Shown here: positions 45,806-54,809 of the stretch, one piece after another | How the letters are laid out: each line of letters opens with the position of its first letter | How positions within the stretch are numbered: position 1 is the stretch's first letter | DNA from: Aromatoleum anaerobium | GTDB lineage: Bacteria; Pseudomonadota; Gammaproteobacteria; Burkholderiales; Rhodocyclaceae | Reading direction: 5' to 3' | Assembly: GCF_012910705.2 (NCBI RefSeq) | Contig: NZ_WTVG02000039.1 | Coordinates: 496,001-560,000, forward strand | DNA: 64,000 nt | Notes under the pieces: model-generated | Told to the model about the DNA's origin: nothing | Database searches by the model: none | What the model saw: only the letters and a program-made list of their open reading frames with translations | Made by a program: the position numbers and the translations under genes

Positions 45806-47718
45806 TGGGACACGTATCCGAGCTGATTGCCGAGGACATCGAGCAATACCTGAAGGTGCACGAGCACAAGAATCTGCTGCGCTTCATCACCTGCGGCAGC
45901 GTCGATGATGGCAAGAGCACGCTGATCGGTCGCCTGCTGTACGAGTCGAAGTTGCTCTTCGAGGACCAGATGGAAGCGCTGGAGATCGACTCGAAGAAGG
46001 TCGGTACCCAGGGCGGCGAACTGGACTTCGCGCTGCTCCTCGACGGCTTGGCCGCCGAGCGCGAGCAAGGCATCACGATCGATGTGGCCTACCGCTTCTT
46101 TTCGACCGAAAGGCGCAAGTTCATCGTTGCCGACACCCCCGGCCATGAGCAGTACACGCGCAACATGATTACCGGCGCCTCGACCGCGGATGTCGCCGTC
46201 GTGATGATCGACGCGCGTCGCGGCGTGCTCACGCAGTCGAAGCGGCACAGCTTCCTCGCGTCGCTGATCGGCATCCGCAAGGTGGTGCTGGCGGTCAACA
46301 AGATGGACCTGATGGATTATTCGGAGAAGGTGTTCAGGACGATTGTCGACGACTACCGCGCCTTCGCGCGGCAGATCGGCCTCGAGGACATCACTCCGAT
46401 TCCGATGTCGGCGCTGCGCGGCGACAACATCACGACCCAGAGCGAACGGATGCCCTGGTACCGCGGCACGACGCTGATGGGCTATCTCGAAACCGTCGAA
46501 GTTGACGAGACGCGCCAGCAAAAGCTGCCGTTCCGCCTGCCGGTGCAGTGGGTCAATCGACCGAACCTCGATTTCCGCGGCTTTACCGGCACCATTGCCA
46601 GCGGCGTGATTCGCCCCGGCGACCGCATCCGTGTGCTCCCTGCAGGACGCGAGAGCCATGTCGCACGCATCGTCACGCTCGACGGAGATCTGCAGCAGGC
46701 GGTGGCCGGGCAGTCGGTCACGCTGACGCTCACCGACGAGGTCGACATCAGTCGCGGCGACGTCCTCGCGACCTCGGAGAACCCGGCCGGCGTCGCCGAT
46801 CAGTTCCAGACCACGATCGTGTGGATGCACGAACAGCCGATGCTCGGCGGCCGCCCTTACCTGATGAAGATCGGCGGCAAGACCGTCACCGCGACGCCGT
46901 CGGCTCCCAAACACAAGATCAACGTCAACACGATGGAGCATCTGGCGGCCAAGGAGCTCGCGCTCAACGAAATCGGCGTCGTCAACCTCGCGACCGACCA
47001 GTCGATTGCGTTTGACGCCTACCAGGACAATCGCGACACCGGCAGCTTCATCCTCATCGACCGTCTCAGCAACGCCACGGTCGGCGCCGGGATGATCGAG
47101 TTCGCGCTGCGCCGCTCGCAGAACATCCACATGCAGCACGTGGACGTGAACAAGAAGGCGCGGGCCGAACAGATGGGGCAAAAGCCGGTGCTGCTGTGGT
47201 TTACCGGGCTGTCCGGCGCGGGCAAGTCGGCAATCGCGAACCTGCTGGAGACACGTCTGTATGCGCGCGGCCGGCACACCTATCTGCTCGACGGTGACAA
47301 CGTGCGGCACGGCCTCAATCGCGATCTCGGCTTCACCGACGCCGATCGCGTCGAGAACATCCGCCGCGTGGCCGAAGTCGCGAAGCTGATGGTGGACGCC
47401 GGCCTGATCATCATCACCGCCTTCATCTCGCCGTTCCGCGCCGAGCGCCAGATGGCGCGCAGCCTCGTGGCCGAAGGCGAGTTCATCGAGGTGTTCATCG
47501 ACACGCCGCTCGCGGTGGCCGAGGAACGTGATCCCAAGGGCCTGTACAAGAAGGTTCGTCGCGGCGAGCTGAAAAATTTCACCGGAATCGACTCGCCTTA
47601 CGAGGTGCCGACGAATCCTGACATCCACATCGAGACGACGAAGCTGACGGCCGAGGGAGCGGTCGATCGCATCCTCGACGTGCTGATCGAACGGGGCGTC
47701 ATCGGCAAGGACTTGTGA
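45805..47718 (+). CDS. cysNC: Bifunctional sulfate adenylyltransferase GTPase subunit / APS kinase (CysNC), copy 2
   Basis: 637 aa. Same architecture as copy 1: GTPase P-loop GSVDDGKST at 31-39, DTPGH, NKMD, and APS kinase P-loop GLSGAGKSA at 468-476. It makes PAPS. Many substitutions separate it from copy 1, especially in the linker and C-terminus. It is followed by a TauE-type permease and a sulfotransferase block, not by PAPS reductase or sulfite reductase genes. Confidence 0.96.
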   Translation: MGHVSELIAEDIEQYLKVHEHKNLLRFITCGSVDDGKSTLIGRLLYESKLLFEDQMEALEIDSKKVGTQGGELDFALLLDGLAAEREQGITIDVAYRFFSTERRKFIVADTPGHEQYTRNMITGASTADVAVVMIDARRGVLTQSKRHSFLASLIGIRKVVLAVNKMDLMDYSEKVFRTIVDDYRAFARQIGLEDITPIPMSALRGDNITTQSERMPWYRGTTLMGYLETVEVDETRQQKLPFRLPVQWVNRPNLDFRGFTGTIASGVIRPGDRIRVLPAGRESHVARIVTLDGDLQQAVAGQSVTLTLTDEVDISRGDVLATSENPAGVADQFQTTIVWMHEQPMLGGRPYLMKIGGKTVTATPSAPKHKINVNTMEHLAAKELALNEIGVVNLATDQSIAFDAYQDNRDTGSFILIDRLSNATVGAGMIEFALRRSQNIHMQHVDVNKKARAEQMGQKPVLLWFTGLSGAGKSAIANLLETRLYARGRHTYLLDGDNVRHGLNRDLGFTDADRVENIRRVAEVAKLMVDAGLIIITAFISPFRAERQMARSLVAEGEFIEVFIDTPLAVAEERDPKGLYKKVRRGELKNFTGIDSPYEVPTNPDIHIETTKLTAEGAVDRILDVLIERGVIGKDL

Positions 47719-47839
47719 CGTAACAGCCGCGCCCATGAGGTGACGGGCAATCGCGGGCAGCAAACCGCCGAACTGCACGGAGGTTCGCTGCTCCAGCGGA
47801 ATCTTTCGCTGCGCGCAAATTGGATTACCCGCTGTATCT

Positions 47840-47858
47840 CGCGCCCACGAAGGGCGCG
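47840..47858. repeat. Small hairpin upstream of the TauE-type gene
   Basis: CGCGCCC-ACGAA-GGGCGCG, a perfect 7-bp stem with 5-base loop, 13 bases before the GAGGAGG ribosome site of the permease gene. No T-tract follows. It could modulate translation or mark an RNA processing site. Confidence 0.35.
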
Positions 47859-47881
47859 TCCGATACATACGAGGAGGCAAG

Positions 47882-48667
47882 TTGGATATCGGATTGAACG
47901 CGTTGGCAGGGCTCGTGGTTGGCATCATGGTGGGTGCCACCGGCGTCGGAGGCGGCGCGGTGATGACGCCGTTGCTGGTCCTGCTGATGGGCGTCGCCCC
48001 GAACACTGCCGTCGGAACGGATCTGATCTTTGCATCGGTGACGAAGGCGTTCGGCGTCGGCGCCCATCACGCGAAAGGGCGGGTCGATTGGCAGGTCGTA
48101 CGCCGCCTCGCCGCGGGGAGTCTCCCTGCCGCGATTGCGACCCTGATCTGGCTGCAGTCGATGGAATCGGCCGGAGACCGGCACGGGCTCATCGTGGCCG
48201 CCCTCGGCGCCGTTCTCTTGTTCACTGCCGTTGCGATGGCGTCAAAGCCGTTCTTGGCAAAGCTCGGCAAACAGCGGCGGCTCGCGGACCCGACCCGCTT
48301 CAAGAAATATCAGCGGCCGCTCACGGTATTCGCAGGCATTGCCCTCGGCTTTCTCGTCACGCTGACATCGATCGGCGCCGGGGCGCTCGGGGCGGTCATG
48401 CTCCTGTTCCTTTACCCGCTGAGACTCACCCCCGCAAAGCTGGTCGCGACCGATCTGGCTCACGCGATACCCCTCGCGCTGGTCGCGGGCGCGGGCCATC
48501 TCCTCATCGGCAACGTCGACTTCGTGCTGCTCGGCCAACTCCTGCTCGGATCCCTCCCGGGCGTCTGGATCGGCTCTCACCTGGGCGGCAAGTTGCCCGA
48601 CAACGTCCTGCGGCTCTGCATTGCGCTCGTACTCGGCGGCGTTGGCATGAGGCTGGTCAGCACATGA
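47882..48667 (+). CDS. TauE/SafE-family sulfite/sulfate-type permease
   Basis: 261 aa, strongly hydrophobic with about eight membrane helices in two similar halves; the glycine-rich GLVVGIMVGATGVGGGAVMTPLL at the start is typical. Start TTG at 47882, supported by GAGGAGG four bases upstream; no ATG fits. Family members move sulfite, sulfate, sulfonates or related anions. Lying between PAPS synthesis and sulfotransferase genes, it may bring in sulfate for activation or release sulfate or sulfite set free from the sulfated intermediate. The direction cannot be inferred from sequence. Confidence 0.87.
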   Translation: MDIGLNALAGLVVGIMVGATGVGGGAVMTPLLVLLMGVAPNTAVGTDLIFASVTKAFGVGAHHAKGRVDWQVVRRLAAGSLPAAIATLIWLQSMESAGDRHGLIVAALGAVLLFTAVAMASKPFLAKLGKQRRLADPTRFKKYQRPLTVFAGIALGFLVTLTSIGAGALGAVMLLFLYPLRLTPAKLVATDLAHAIPLALVAGAGHLLIGNVDFVLLGQLLLGSLPGVWIGSHLGGKLPDNVLRLCIALVLGGVGMRLVST

Positions 48668-48740
48668 AAAAGCGCGCGCCATCGACCGACGCATATTCCG
48701 TTTGCGCGTAATTCCTTTCTCCCATCAGGAAAATAAAACA

Positions 48741-49850
48741 ATGACATCAGACCCGATCGACGAACACCTGCTGAGCGGCCGGACCTGGGCCGATTTCTGC
48801 GATCACTTGAAGCGCTGCGGCGAGCAGATCCTGCGTCCGGAGGCGCCGGCGGACCTGCAGACGCGCGCCGAAGGTTACCGCTACCTGACGCGCTTGCTGC
48901 GCATCGGCCTCGAGATGCACATCGAGTTCGCCGACCCGGCGCACCCGGGGTTCTTCAAGACGTCCCACGAAACCGCGAAGATCGGCGCCGACAACCCGGA
49001 CAATCTCTACGAGTATTCGCGTCTCGATGGACGGCACGAATACCGCATCAGCGGGCACCGGGGCTCGGTGGCGTATCTGAGCTTCGGCACGCAGAAAGGT
49101 GGTTATGAAACCGACGGCACGCTGATCCAGACCGGCTTCATCGACGCGAGCCGACTGCAGGTCGAAGCCGACGGCAGCTTCGAGATCTGGCTGAGTCGGA
49201 CGCCCCGGCCCAGCAACTGGTTGCCGATGGAAGAGGCGACGAACTCGGTGATCGTGCGCCAGACCTTCCTCGACCGCAAAAACGAACAGCCGGCCAAGCT
49301 GCATATCGAGCGCGTCGGCACCGTCGAGCCGCCGGCCGCGCTGGACCCTCATGTTCTGCACCGGGCCCTCGGACGGGTCGGCAGCTTCGTCGAGAACACG
49401 GCGCGCCTGTTCGCCGACTGGGCGGCCAGTTACCAGCCGAATACGAACCAGCTGCCGCCGGCCGATCAGGCGCTGTGCCAGGCGGTGGGCGGAGATCCGA
49501 ACATTTTCTATTACCACTCCAGCTGGGCGCTGAACGACGACGAGGCGCTGGTGATCGAGGTCGAGAAGGTGCCGGAGTGCGACTTCTGGAACCTGCAGAT
49601 CAACAACTACTGGATGGAATCGCTGGACTACCGCCATCACCGCATCTGCATCAACAAGCACGCCGCGCGTTACGACGAGCGCGGGGGCGTGACGCTGATC
49701 CTCAGCCGTCAGGACCCCGGCCATCCCAACTGGCTGCAAACCGCCGGACTCAGGCAAGGGACGATGTGCCTGCGCTGGGTCGGCGCCCGACAGTACTGCC
49801 ATCCCACCACCCGCGTAGTGAAAGTCACCGATCTCCAGGAGGCCCGATGA
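48741..49850 (+). CDS. DUF1214-family protein 2
   Basis: 369 aa, shorter relative of the protein at 5907 (shared pattern EGYRYL, VEADGSFEIWLS, DDEALVIEVEKVP, WNLQINNYWMESLDY, SRQDPGHPNWLQT). No signal peptide. Start at 48741 (MTSDPIDE). It overlaps the following SnoaL gene by 4 bp. In both sulfotransferase modules a DUF1214 protein is present, next to the sulfotransferase in one and one gene away in the other. Function unknown. Confidence 0.8.
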   Translation: MTSDPIDEHLLSGRTWADFCDHLKRCGEQILRPEAPADLQTRAEGYRYLTRLLRIGLEMHIEFADPAHPGFFKTSHETAKIGADNPDNLYEYSRLDGRHEYRISGHRGSVAYLSFGTQKGGYETDGTLIQTGFIDASRLQVEADGSFEIWLSRTPRPSNWLPMEEATNSVIVRQTFLDRKNEQPAKLHIERVGTVEPPAALDPHVLHRALGRVGSFVENTARLFADWAASYQPNTNQLPPADQALCQAVGGDPNIFYYHSSWALNDDEALVIEVEKVPECDFWNLQINNYWMESLDYRHHRICINKHAARYDERGGVTLILSRQDPGHPNWLQTAGLRQGTMCLRWVGARQYCHPTTRVVKVTDLQEAR

Positions 49851-50440
49851 ACACGCCCGCCCATACCCCCGTACTCGGTGTCGACAGCCCGCAAGCCGAC
49901 GATCTGGCGCAGCAGATCAGGGCGTTGCAGGCCGAGGTGCAGGCGCTGAAGGACATCGAGGAAATCCGCCGCCTCAAGTACGCGTACTTCCGTGGCATCG
50001 ACAGTGCGGATCTCGAGCTGCTGCGCGAGGTGATGCATCCCGACATCACCGCGCATCTCGTCGGCGGCGGCTACGAATGGAAGCTCGCCGGGCGCGACCA
50101 GTACCTCGAAGCCATCGGCAACGGCTTCAACAGCGAGGTCATCGCGCAGCACAACGGCCACCACCCCGAGATCCGTCTCGTCAGCCCGACCGAGGCCGAA
50201 GGCACGTGGTACCTGCACGACAACTTCTACAACCTGCGCGAAAAGCTCTTCACGACCGGCACCGCGTTCTATCACGACCGCTACGTCAGGGTGGACGGCA
50301 AGTGGCTGCTGCGCAGCACCGGATACAGGCGTCATTACGAGTTCGTCGAGAAAATCGACAGGATGCCGAACATCACCGCCCATTACCTCGCCCAGCACGG
50401 CCGCAAGGTGAAAACCACCGATCCTCAGGAGACCCGATGA
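49847..50440 (+). CDS. Cytoplasmic SnoaL-like (NTF2-fold) protein
   Basis: 197 aa. A short helix (IRALQAEVQALKDIEEIRRL) precedes an NTF2/SnoaL domain. It is close to identical in many blocks to the exported protein at 36907 but has no signal peptide. It overlaps both neighbours by 4 bp (ATGA), so it is translated together with DUF1214 and the sulfotransferase. NTF2-fold proteins often act as isomerases, dehydratases or binding proteins on cyclic substrates; no catalytic residue can be named here. Confidence 0.85.
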   Translation: MNTPAHTPVLGVDSPQADDLAQQIRALQAEVQALKDIEEIRRLKYAYFRGIDSADLELLREVMHPDITAHLVGGGYEWKLAGRDQYLEAIGNGFNSEVIAQHNGHHPEIRLVSPTEAEGTWYLHDNFYNLREKLFTTGTAFYHDRYVRVDGKWLLRSTGYRRHYEFVEKIDRMPNITAHYLAQHGRKVKTTDPQETR

Positions 50441-51627
50441 ACATGCCCGCCCCGACCCCCGCACTCAGCGTGGAGAACCTGCTCGAGTGCGCCAGCGCCG
50501 CCGCCGGCGGCTTGCGCAACTTCGGCTCGGACAACTACCGCGAAGCGCTCGGGGTGCTGCTCGCGGCCCTGGCCGAGGAGGCCTGCCTGTCGCCCCAGGG
50601 GCAGCAAATGCTGCACGACAAGCTGGTGTCCCAGTTGGTCAACCGCCTCGTGATGGAGGACTACCTCGCCCGCCATCCCGAAATCCTGCAGCAGCCGATC
50701 GAGGATCCGCTCGTGATCGTCGGCCTGCCGCGCACCGGCACGACGATGCTGCAGCGCACGCTGGCGGTCGACCCCCGGCTGTATTCGGCTGCTTGGTGGG
50801 AAACCCGCTATCCGGCGCCGCTCGAGGGCGAGAGCTTGGCCGAGCCGCGCCGACGCCTCGAGCTCGCGTGCGCCGAGGTCGAGATGATGCGGCAGGTCAT
50901 TCCGCAGATCCTCGCGATCCACCCGCTGGACGCGATGCTCGCCGACGAGGAATTCATGCTCATGGAGCACTCGTTCATGTGCGCGATGGATGCGTACGTC
51001 AATGTGCCAAGCTACACCCGCTGGCTCGACGGGCAGGACCAGCGTCCGGTGTACATGCAGCTCAAGAAGATGCTGCAGTTCCTGCAGTGGCAAAAGACCC
51101 GGCGAGGCGTTCCCGCCGCGCAGCGCTGGCTGCTCAAGGCCCCGCAGCATCTGCACACCCTGGAGCTGCTGCTCGAGGTGTTCCCGAAGGCGCAGATCAT
51201 CCTGACCCACCGCGACCCGGCCAAGACGATTCCGTCGATGGCCAGCATGGCCCACACGCTGTGGCAGATGTACAGCGACGAGCCCGATCCGAGGGTCGTC
51301 GGCGAGCAGTGGAACAGCCGCATGGCGCGGGCGATCCGGCATGCGATGCAGGTGCGCGATCAGACAGCGCCGGAGCGCTTTCTCGACATCCGTTTCGAGG
51401 ACACCGTGCGCAACCCGCTCGGCGTGCTGGAGGCGGTGTATGCGTTTGCCGGCATACCGTTCACCGAGGAGGTCCGCGGCGCGATGCAGCAGTGGCTCGC
51501 GAACAACACGCGGGAGACGCGCGCCGCGCACGATTACAGCCTCGAGCGCTTCGGCCTCAGCGAGCAGCAGATGGAGCGCGATTACGCCGACTACCGCCGG
51601 CGTCATATCGCCGAAGCCGCGGCCTGA
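50437..51627 (+). CDS. PAPS-dependent sulfotransferase 2
   Basis: 396 aa. 5'-phosphosulfate loop GLPRTGTT at residues 96-103 and 3'-phosphate segment LTHRDPAKTIPS at 256-267, with Arg259. It has no N-terminal hydrophobic segment and a different N-terminal domain from sulfotransferase 1, so it belongs to another subfamily and probably has another acceptor. It overlaps the SnoaL gene by 4 bp. The second cysD-cysNC pair lies upstream on the same strand, a direct PAPS supply. Confidence 0.88.
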   Translation: MNMPAPTPALSVENLLECASAAAGGLRNFGSDNYREALGVLLAALAEEACLSPQGQQMLHDKLVSQLVNRLVMEDYLARHPEILQQPIEDPLVIVGLPRTGTTMLQRTLAVDPRLYSAAWWETRYPAPLEGESLAEPRRRLELACAEVEMMRQVIPQILAIHPLDAMLADEEFMLMEHSFMCAMDAYVNVPSYTRWLDGQDQRPVYMQLKKMLQFLQWQKTRRGVPAAQRWLLKAPQHLHTLELLLEVFPKAQIILTHRDPAKTIPSMASMAHTLWQMYSDEPDPRVVGEQWNSRMARAIRHAMQVRDQTAPERFLDIRFEDTVRNPLGVLEAVYAFAGIPFTEEVRGAMQQWLANNTRETRAAHDYSLERFGLSEQQMERDYADYRRRHIAEAAA

Positions 51628-51685
51628 CGGCATGCCTCGGCACCCGAAGTCCCATAGCCAGAAGCCATAACAGGAGACAACAACC

Positions 51686-52141
51686 ATGCTGGACCTCGAA
51701 GCCATCGAGCGCATCAAGCAGCTCAAGGCCCGCTATCTACGGGCGATCGACACCTGCAACATCGAAATGCTGCGGGGCATCCTCACCGAGGACGTCGTGC
51801 TGTCGTTCAAGAGCCCGGCGTACGAGCACCGTGTCAGCGGTCTGGACGCGGCGCTCGACTTCTACCGCGCGTCCTTCACCCCTACCCGGCTCGCGATGCA
51901 CAACGGCCACACGCCGGAAATCGAGGTCCACGGCGACGAAGCCAGCGGCCTGTGGTACCTGAACTACGTGTTCATCAACCTCGAGGACAAGACCCACCTC
52001 AACGGCGCCGCGATCTACGAGGACCGCTACGTCAAGGTCGACGGCGAGTGGCGCATTGCCCGCACCGGCTACACCACGCTGCTCGAAACCATCGAACCGC
52101 TGCGCGAGAGCCTGCAGATCATCTCGAAGCCGATCAACTGA
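51686..52141 (+). CDS. SnoaL-like (NTF2-fold) protein
   Basis: 151 aa. Begins with IERIKQLKARYLRAIDTCN and contains HNGHTPEIEVHG and YEDRYVKVDGEWRIARTGY, typical for SnoaL_4-type domains. It is a more distant relative of 49847 and 36907. AGGAGA precedes the ATG. It is the third NTF2-fold protein associated with these blocks; role unknown. Confidence 0.83.
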   Translation: MLDLEAIERIKQLKARYLRAIDTCNIEMLRGILTEDVVLSFKSPAYEHRVSGLDAALDFYRASFTPTRLAMHNGHTPEIEVHGDEASGLWYLNYVFINLEDKTHLNGAAIYEDRYVKVDGEWRIARTGYTTLLETIEPLRESLQIISKPIN

Positions 52142-52170
52142 GCCACCACCGCGATTTCAGGGAGCCAGCT

Positions 52171-52656
52171 ATGGCGAAAGCAGAAAATATCGTGACCTCG
52201 ATCACCGTCGAGATCGATGTGCCGGCGGCGCTCGTCTGGGAAGTGCTCACCGACCTGCCCAACTACGCGACCTGGAACAGCTTCTGCCCCGGCATCGAGT
52301 CGACGCTGCGGATCGGCGATCCGGTGCGGATGCAGGTCCGGGTGCCGGGAACCGACAGGACGGAGCCGGTCCACGAGTACCTCGTGGCCTTCGAGCCCGA
52401 ACAGTTGCTTTCCTGGGAACAGTACCCGGTGCCGGAGAACAAGGATGCCGCGCGCCGTGACCAGTACATCCAGGCCCTGGGGCCGAACCGTTGCAGCTAC
52501 TTCACCACCGACATCTTCCTCGGCGTCAACGCCGACAAGATCATGGCCGAGCACGGCGCGTGGGTGAAGGAAGGTTTCGACAACGTCGCCCGCGACCTTA
52601 AACGCTATGCCGAGGCGCTCTACACCCGGCGGGCCCGAATCGAGCCCGCCCAATAA
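52171..52656 (+). CDS. SRPBCC (START-like) domain protein
   Basis: 161 aa. The polyketide-cyclase/START-like pattern is clear: ITVEIDVPAALVWEVLTDLPNYATWN at the N-terminus and WVKEGFDNVARDLKRYAE as the C-terminal helix. This fold makes a deep hydrophobic cavity and binds lipids or cyclic compounds. The preceding GGGAG supports the start. In this operon it may bind a hydrophobic substrate or sulfate ester. Confidence 0.82.
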   Translation: MAKAENIVTSITVEIDVPAALVWEVLTDLPNYATWNSFCPGIESTLRIGDPVRMQVRVPGTDRTEPVHEYLVAFEPEQLLSWEQYPVPENKDAARRDQYIQALGPNRCSYFTTDIFLGVNADKIMAEHGAWVKEGFDNVARDLKRYAEALYTRRARIEPAQ

Positions 52657-52677
52657 CCACAGGAAGGACAACAACAG

Positions 52678-53466
52678 ATGCTGCTCAAAGACAAAGTCGT
52701 GATCGTTTCCGGTATCGGTCCCGGACTCGGCGTGAAGATGGCCGTTCTGGCCGCCCAGGAGGGGGCCAAGGGCGTGGTCCTGGCCGCGCGCACCGCCGCC
52801 AAGCTGGACGACGCCGAACGCGCGATCCGCGAGGCCGACCTGGCGACCCCCGTGCTCAAGCTGCCGACCGACATCAGCCGCAAGGGCGATTGCGAACGCC
52901 TCGCGGCGCAAACGGTAGAGCGCTTCGGACAGATCGACGCGCTGATCAACTCGGCCTATCTGCACGATTTCGGACCGGTCGAAAGCTCCGATATGGACGA
53001 CTGGCGCCGGCTGATGGAGGTCAATCTCTACGGCAGCATGAACATGACCTATGCCGTGCTGCCGCAGATGAAGCGGCAGCGCAGCGGCAGCATCGTCATG
53101 GTCAACACGATGGCCACGCGCAAGCCCTATTCACCGGAAGCCGGCTATGCGGTTTCGAAGGGCGCGCTGAGCACGGCCGCGCAGTACCTCGCGGGGGATC
53201 TCGGCCAATACGGCATTCGCGTCAATTCCACCTATATGGGATGGATGTGGGGCGCCTCGCTCAAGGACTACTTCGAGCGCCAGGCCAGCCAGTCGGGAGT
53301 CAGCGTCGAGTCGCTGAAAGCCGAGTTGGCCAAGGACATTCCGCTGCGGGAAATCCCGGAAGACGGGGAATGCGCCAAGGCGGTCATCTTCCTCGCCTCC
53401 GATTACGCGAAGGTGATCACCGGCGCCCAGCTCGACGTCAACGGCGGCCACTTCCTGCCGTACTGA
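52678..53466 (+). CDS. SDR-family dehydrogenase
   Basis: 262 aa. Cofactor loop SGIGPGLG at 11-18, NSAY at 91-94 in place of the usual NNAG, and Tyr157-Lys161 (YAVSK). The catalytic Ser position appears to be Thr144 (VNTMA). It is the last gene of the second sulfotransferase block and the counterpart of the SDR at 7372 in the first. Oxidation of a hydroxyl before or after sulfation is plausible. Confidence 0.88.
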   Translation: MLLKDKVVIVSGIGPGLGVKMAVLAAQEGAKGVVLAARTAAKLDDAERAIREADLATPVLKLPTDISRKGDCERLAAQTVERFGQIDALINSAYLHDFGPVESSDMDDWRRLMEVNLYGSMNMTYAVLPQMKRQRSGSIVMVNTMATRKPYSPEAGYAVSKGALSTAAQYLAGDLGQYGIRVNSTYMGWMWGASLKDYFERQASQSGVSVESLKAELAKDIPLREIPEDGECAKAVIFLASDYAKVITGAQLDVNGGHFLPY

Positions 53467-53493
53467 GGCGGCGAAAGAGAGCTCGCGATGGCC

Positions 53494-53523
53494 GGCTCGG
53501 GAGGAGTCTCCCCGGGCCGAGCC
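53494..53523. terminator. Possible terminator hairpin after the sulfotransferase block
   Basis: GGCTCGG (53494-53500) pairs with CCGAGCC (53517-53523), and an inner GGAG/CTCC pairing extends the stem. There is no T-tract, so it is a weak or factor-dependent terminator at best. It lies between the converging genes ending at 53466 (+) and 53601 (-). Confidence 0.4.
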
Positions 53524-53600
53524 AGACCTCCGCATGACGCGCCGGCCGAGGCGCAGTATCGCGATGAATCGGTGTAGCGGCGCGAGGCGCCGCAATACGC

Positions 53601-54809
53601 TCAACGACGGGTGTCGGCGATCAACCGTCCGAGCGCGATCGCGATCAGCGACACCGCCGCGGCCACGTAGCCGACAGTGTCGAAGCCTTGCAGGCTGCCG
53701 TCGGCCGCGCGCTCGATGACGGAGCCGGTGAAGAGCGCGCCCGCCCCCATGCCGAGCTGCGTGACGACGCCGTTCCACATCATGAATGCGCCGCGCGACG
53801 CCGGTGCGGGCACTTCGGACAGCAGCGCGAGCGCCGGCACCCAGCGCGCATAGACGACGACGAAGAACACCCAGCCGAGCGCGAGCGCCGCACCGAGCGG
53901 CAGGCGCGGCGCGTCGGTGACGAGCAGGATCGCGGCGGCCGACAGCAGCATCGCGAGCGCGAACACCGTGCAGCGGCCGTGGCGGTCGGCGAGCCGGCCC
54001 GCGAGCGGCGACGTGAAGAAGCTCAGCGCGCCGGCGCCGAGATAGACGAGCGGCAACTCGCTTTCGGCGATGCCGACGTTGCCGACCCAGTACGGCGCGA
54101 CGTAGGCGACGACCGCATACGCCGAGAACGTCACCGCAAAGGTCAGCGCGAACGCGGTCGCGGAGCGGCGTGCCGTGAACGCGGCCGCCACGCTATCGGC
54201 ACGCGACGTCGCGAGCTCGCGGGCGTGCGGCAGCGCCGGCACGTGTCGCGCAACGCCGTACGCTGCGACGACCGACAGCAGCGCGAGCGCGGCGAAAACG
54301 CTGCGCCAGCCGAGCGCCGACGCGAGCGCGAGGCCGAGCGGCACGCCGAGCACCGCCGCGAGCGCGTGGCCGGTCATCACGCGACCGATCGCGGATGCGC
54401 GGCGTTCCGGCGGGACCGCATCGGCGACGATCGTCTGGATCATCGCCGACAGCACGCCGCCGCTGATGCCGGCGAGCAGCCGCGCGGCGAAGAGCGCGTC
54501 GGCGCTGCCTGCCGACGCCGTCAGCAGCAGCGACAGCAGGAAGCCGCAGTAGACGATACGCAGTAGCCTGCGGCGGTCGAAGCGGTCGATGACGCTGCCG
54601 ACGACGACACCGGCGATGCCGGCACTGACGGTATAAGCGAACACGAGCGCGCCGAGCCCGCTTGCGGGCATGCCGAAGGCGCGGATGAAGTGCGAGCCGA
54701 GCGGCATCATGATCATGAAGTCGATCAGATGCGTCATATGTACGACCCGCAGCACGGCGATCAGGCGGCGCGGGTCACCCCGCAAGCCGCCCGGTTCAGT
54801 GAGGGGCAT
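53601..54809 (-). CDS. Major facilitator superfamily transporter
   Basis: 402 aa, about twelve membrane helices. The loop motif GSVIDRFDRRRLL after helix 2 and its counterpart GRLADRHGRCTVF in the second half are MFS signatures. Related to drug/metabolite antiporters; the substrate may be the growth compound or a product. It overlaps the KSI-like gene by 14 bp, so it belongs to the leftward block with 54796 and 55217. Confidence 0.88.
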   Translation of the reverse strand: MPLTEPGGLRGDPRRLIAVLRVVHMTHLIDFMIMMPLGSHFIRAFGMPASGLGALVFAYTVSAGIAGVVVGSVIDRFDRRRLLRIVYCGFLLSLLLTASAGSADALFAARLLAGISGGVLSAMIQTIVADAVPPERRASAIGRVMTGHALAAVLGVPLGLALASALGWRSVFAALALLSVVAAYGVARHVPALPHARELATSRADSVAAAFTARRSATAFALTFAVTFSAYAVVAYVAPYWVGNVGIAESELPLVYLGAGALSFFTSPLAGRLADRHGRCTVFALAMLLSAAAILLVTDAPRLPLGAALALGWVFFVVVYARWVPALALLSEVPAPASRGAFMMWNGVVTQLGMGAGALFTGSVIERAADGSLQGFDTVGYVAAAVSLIAIALGRLIADTRR

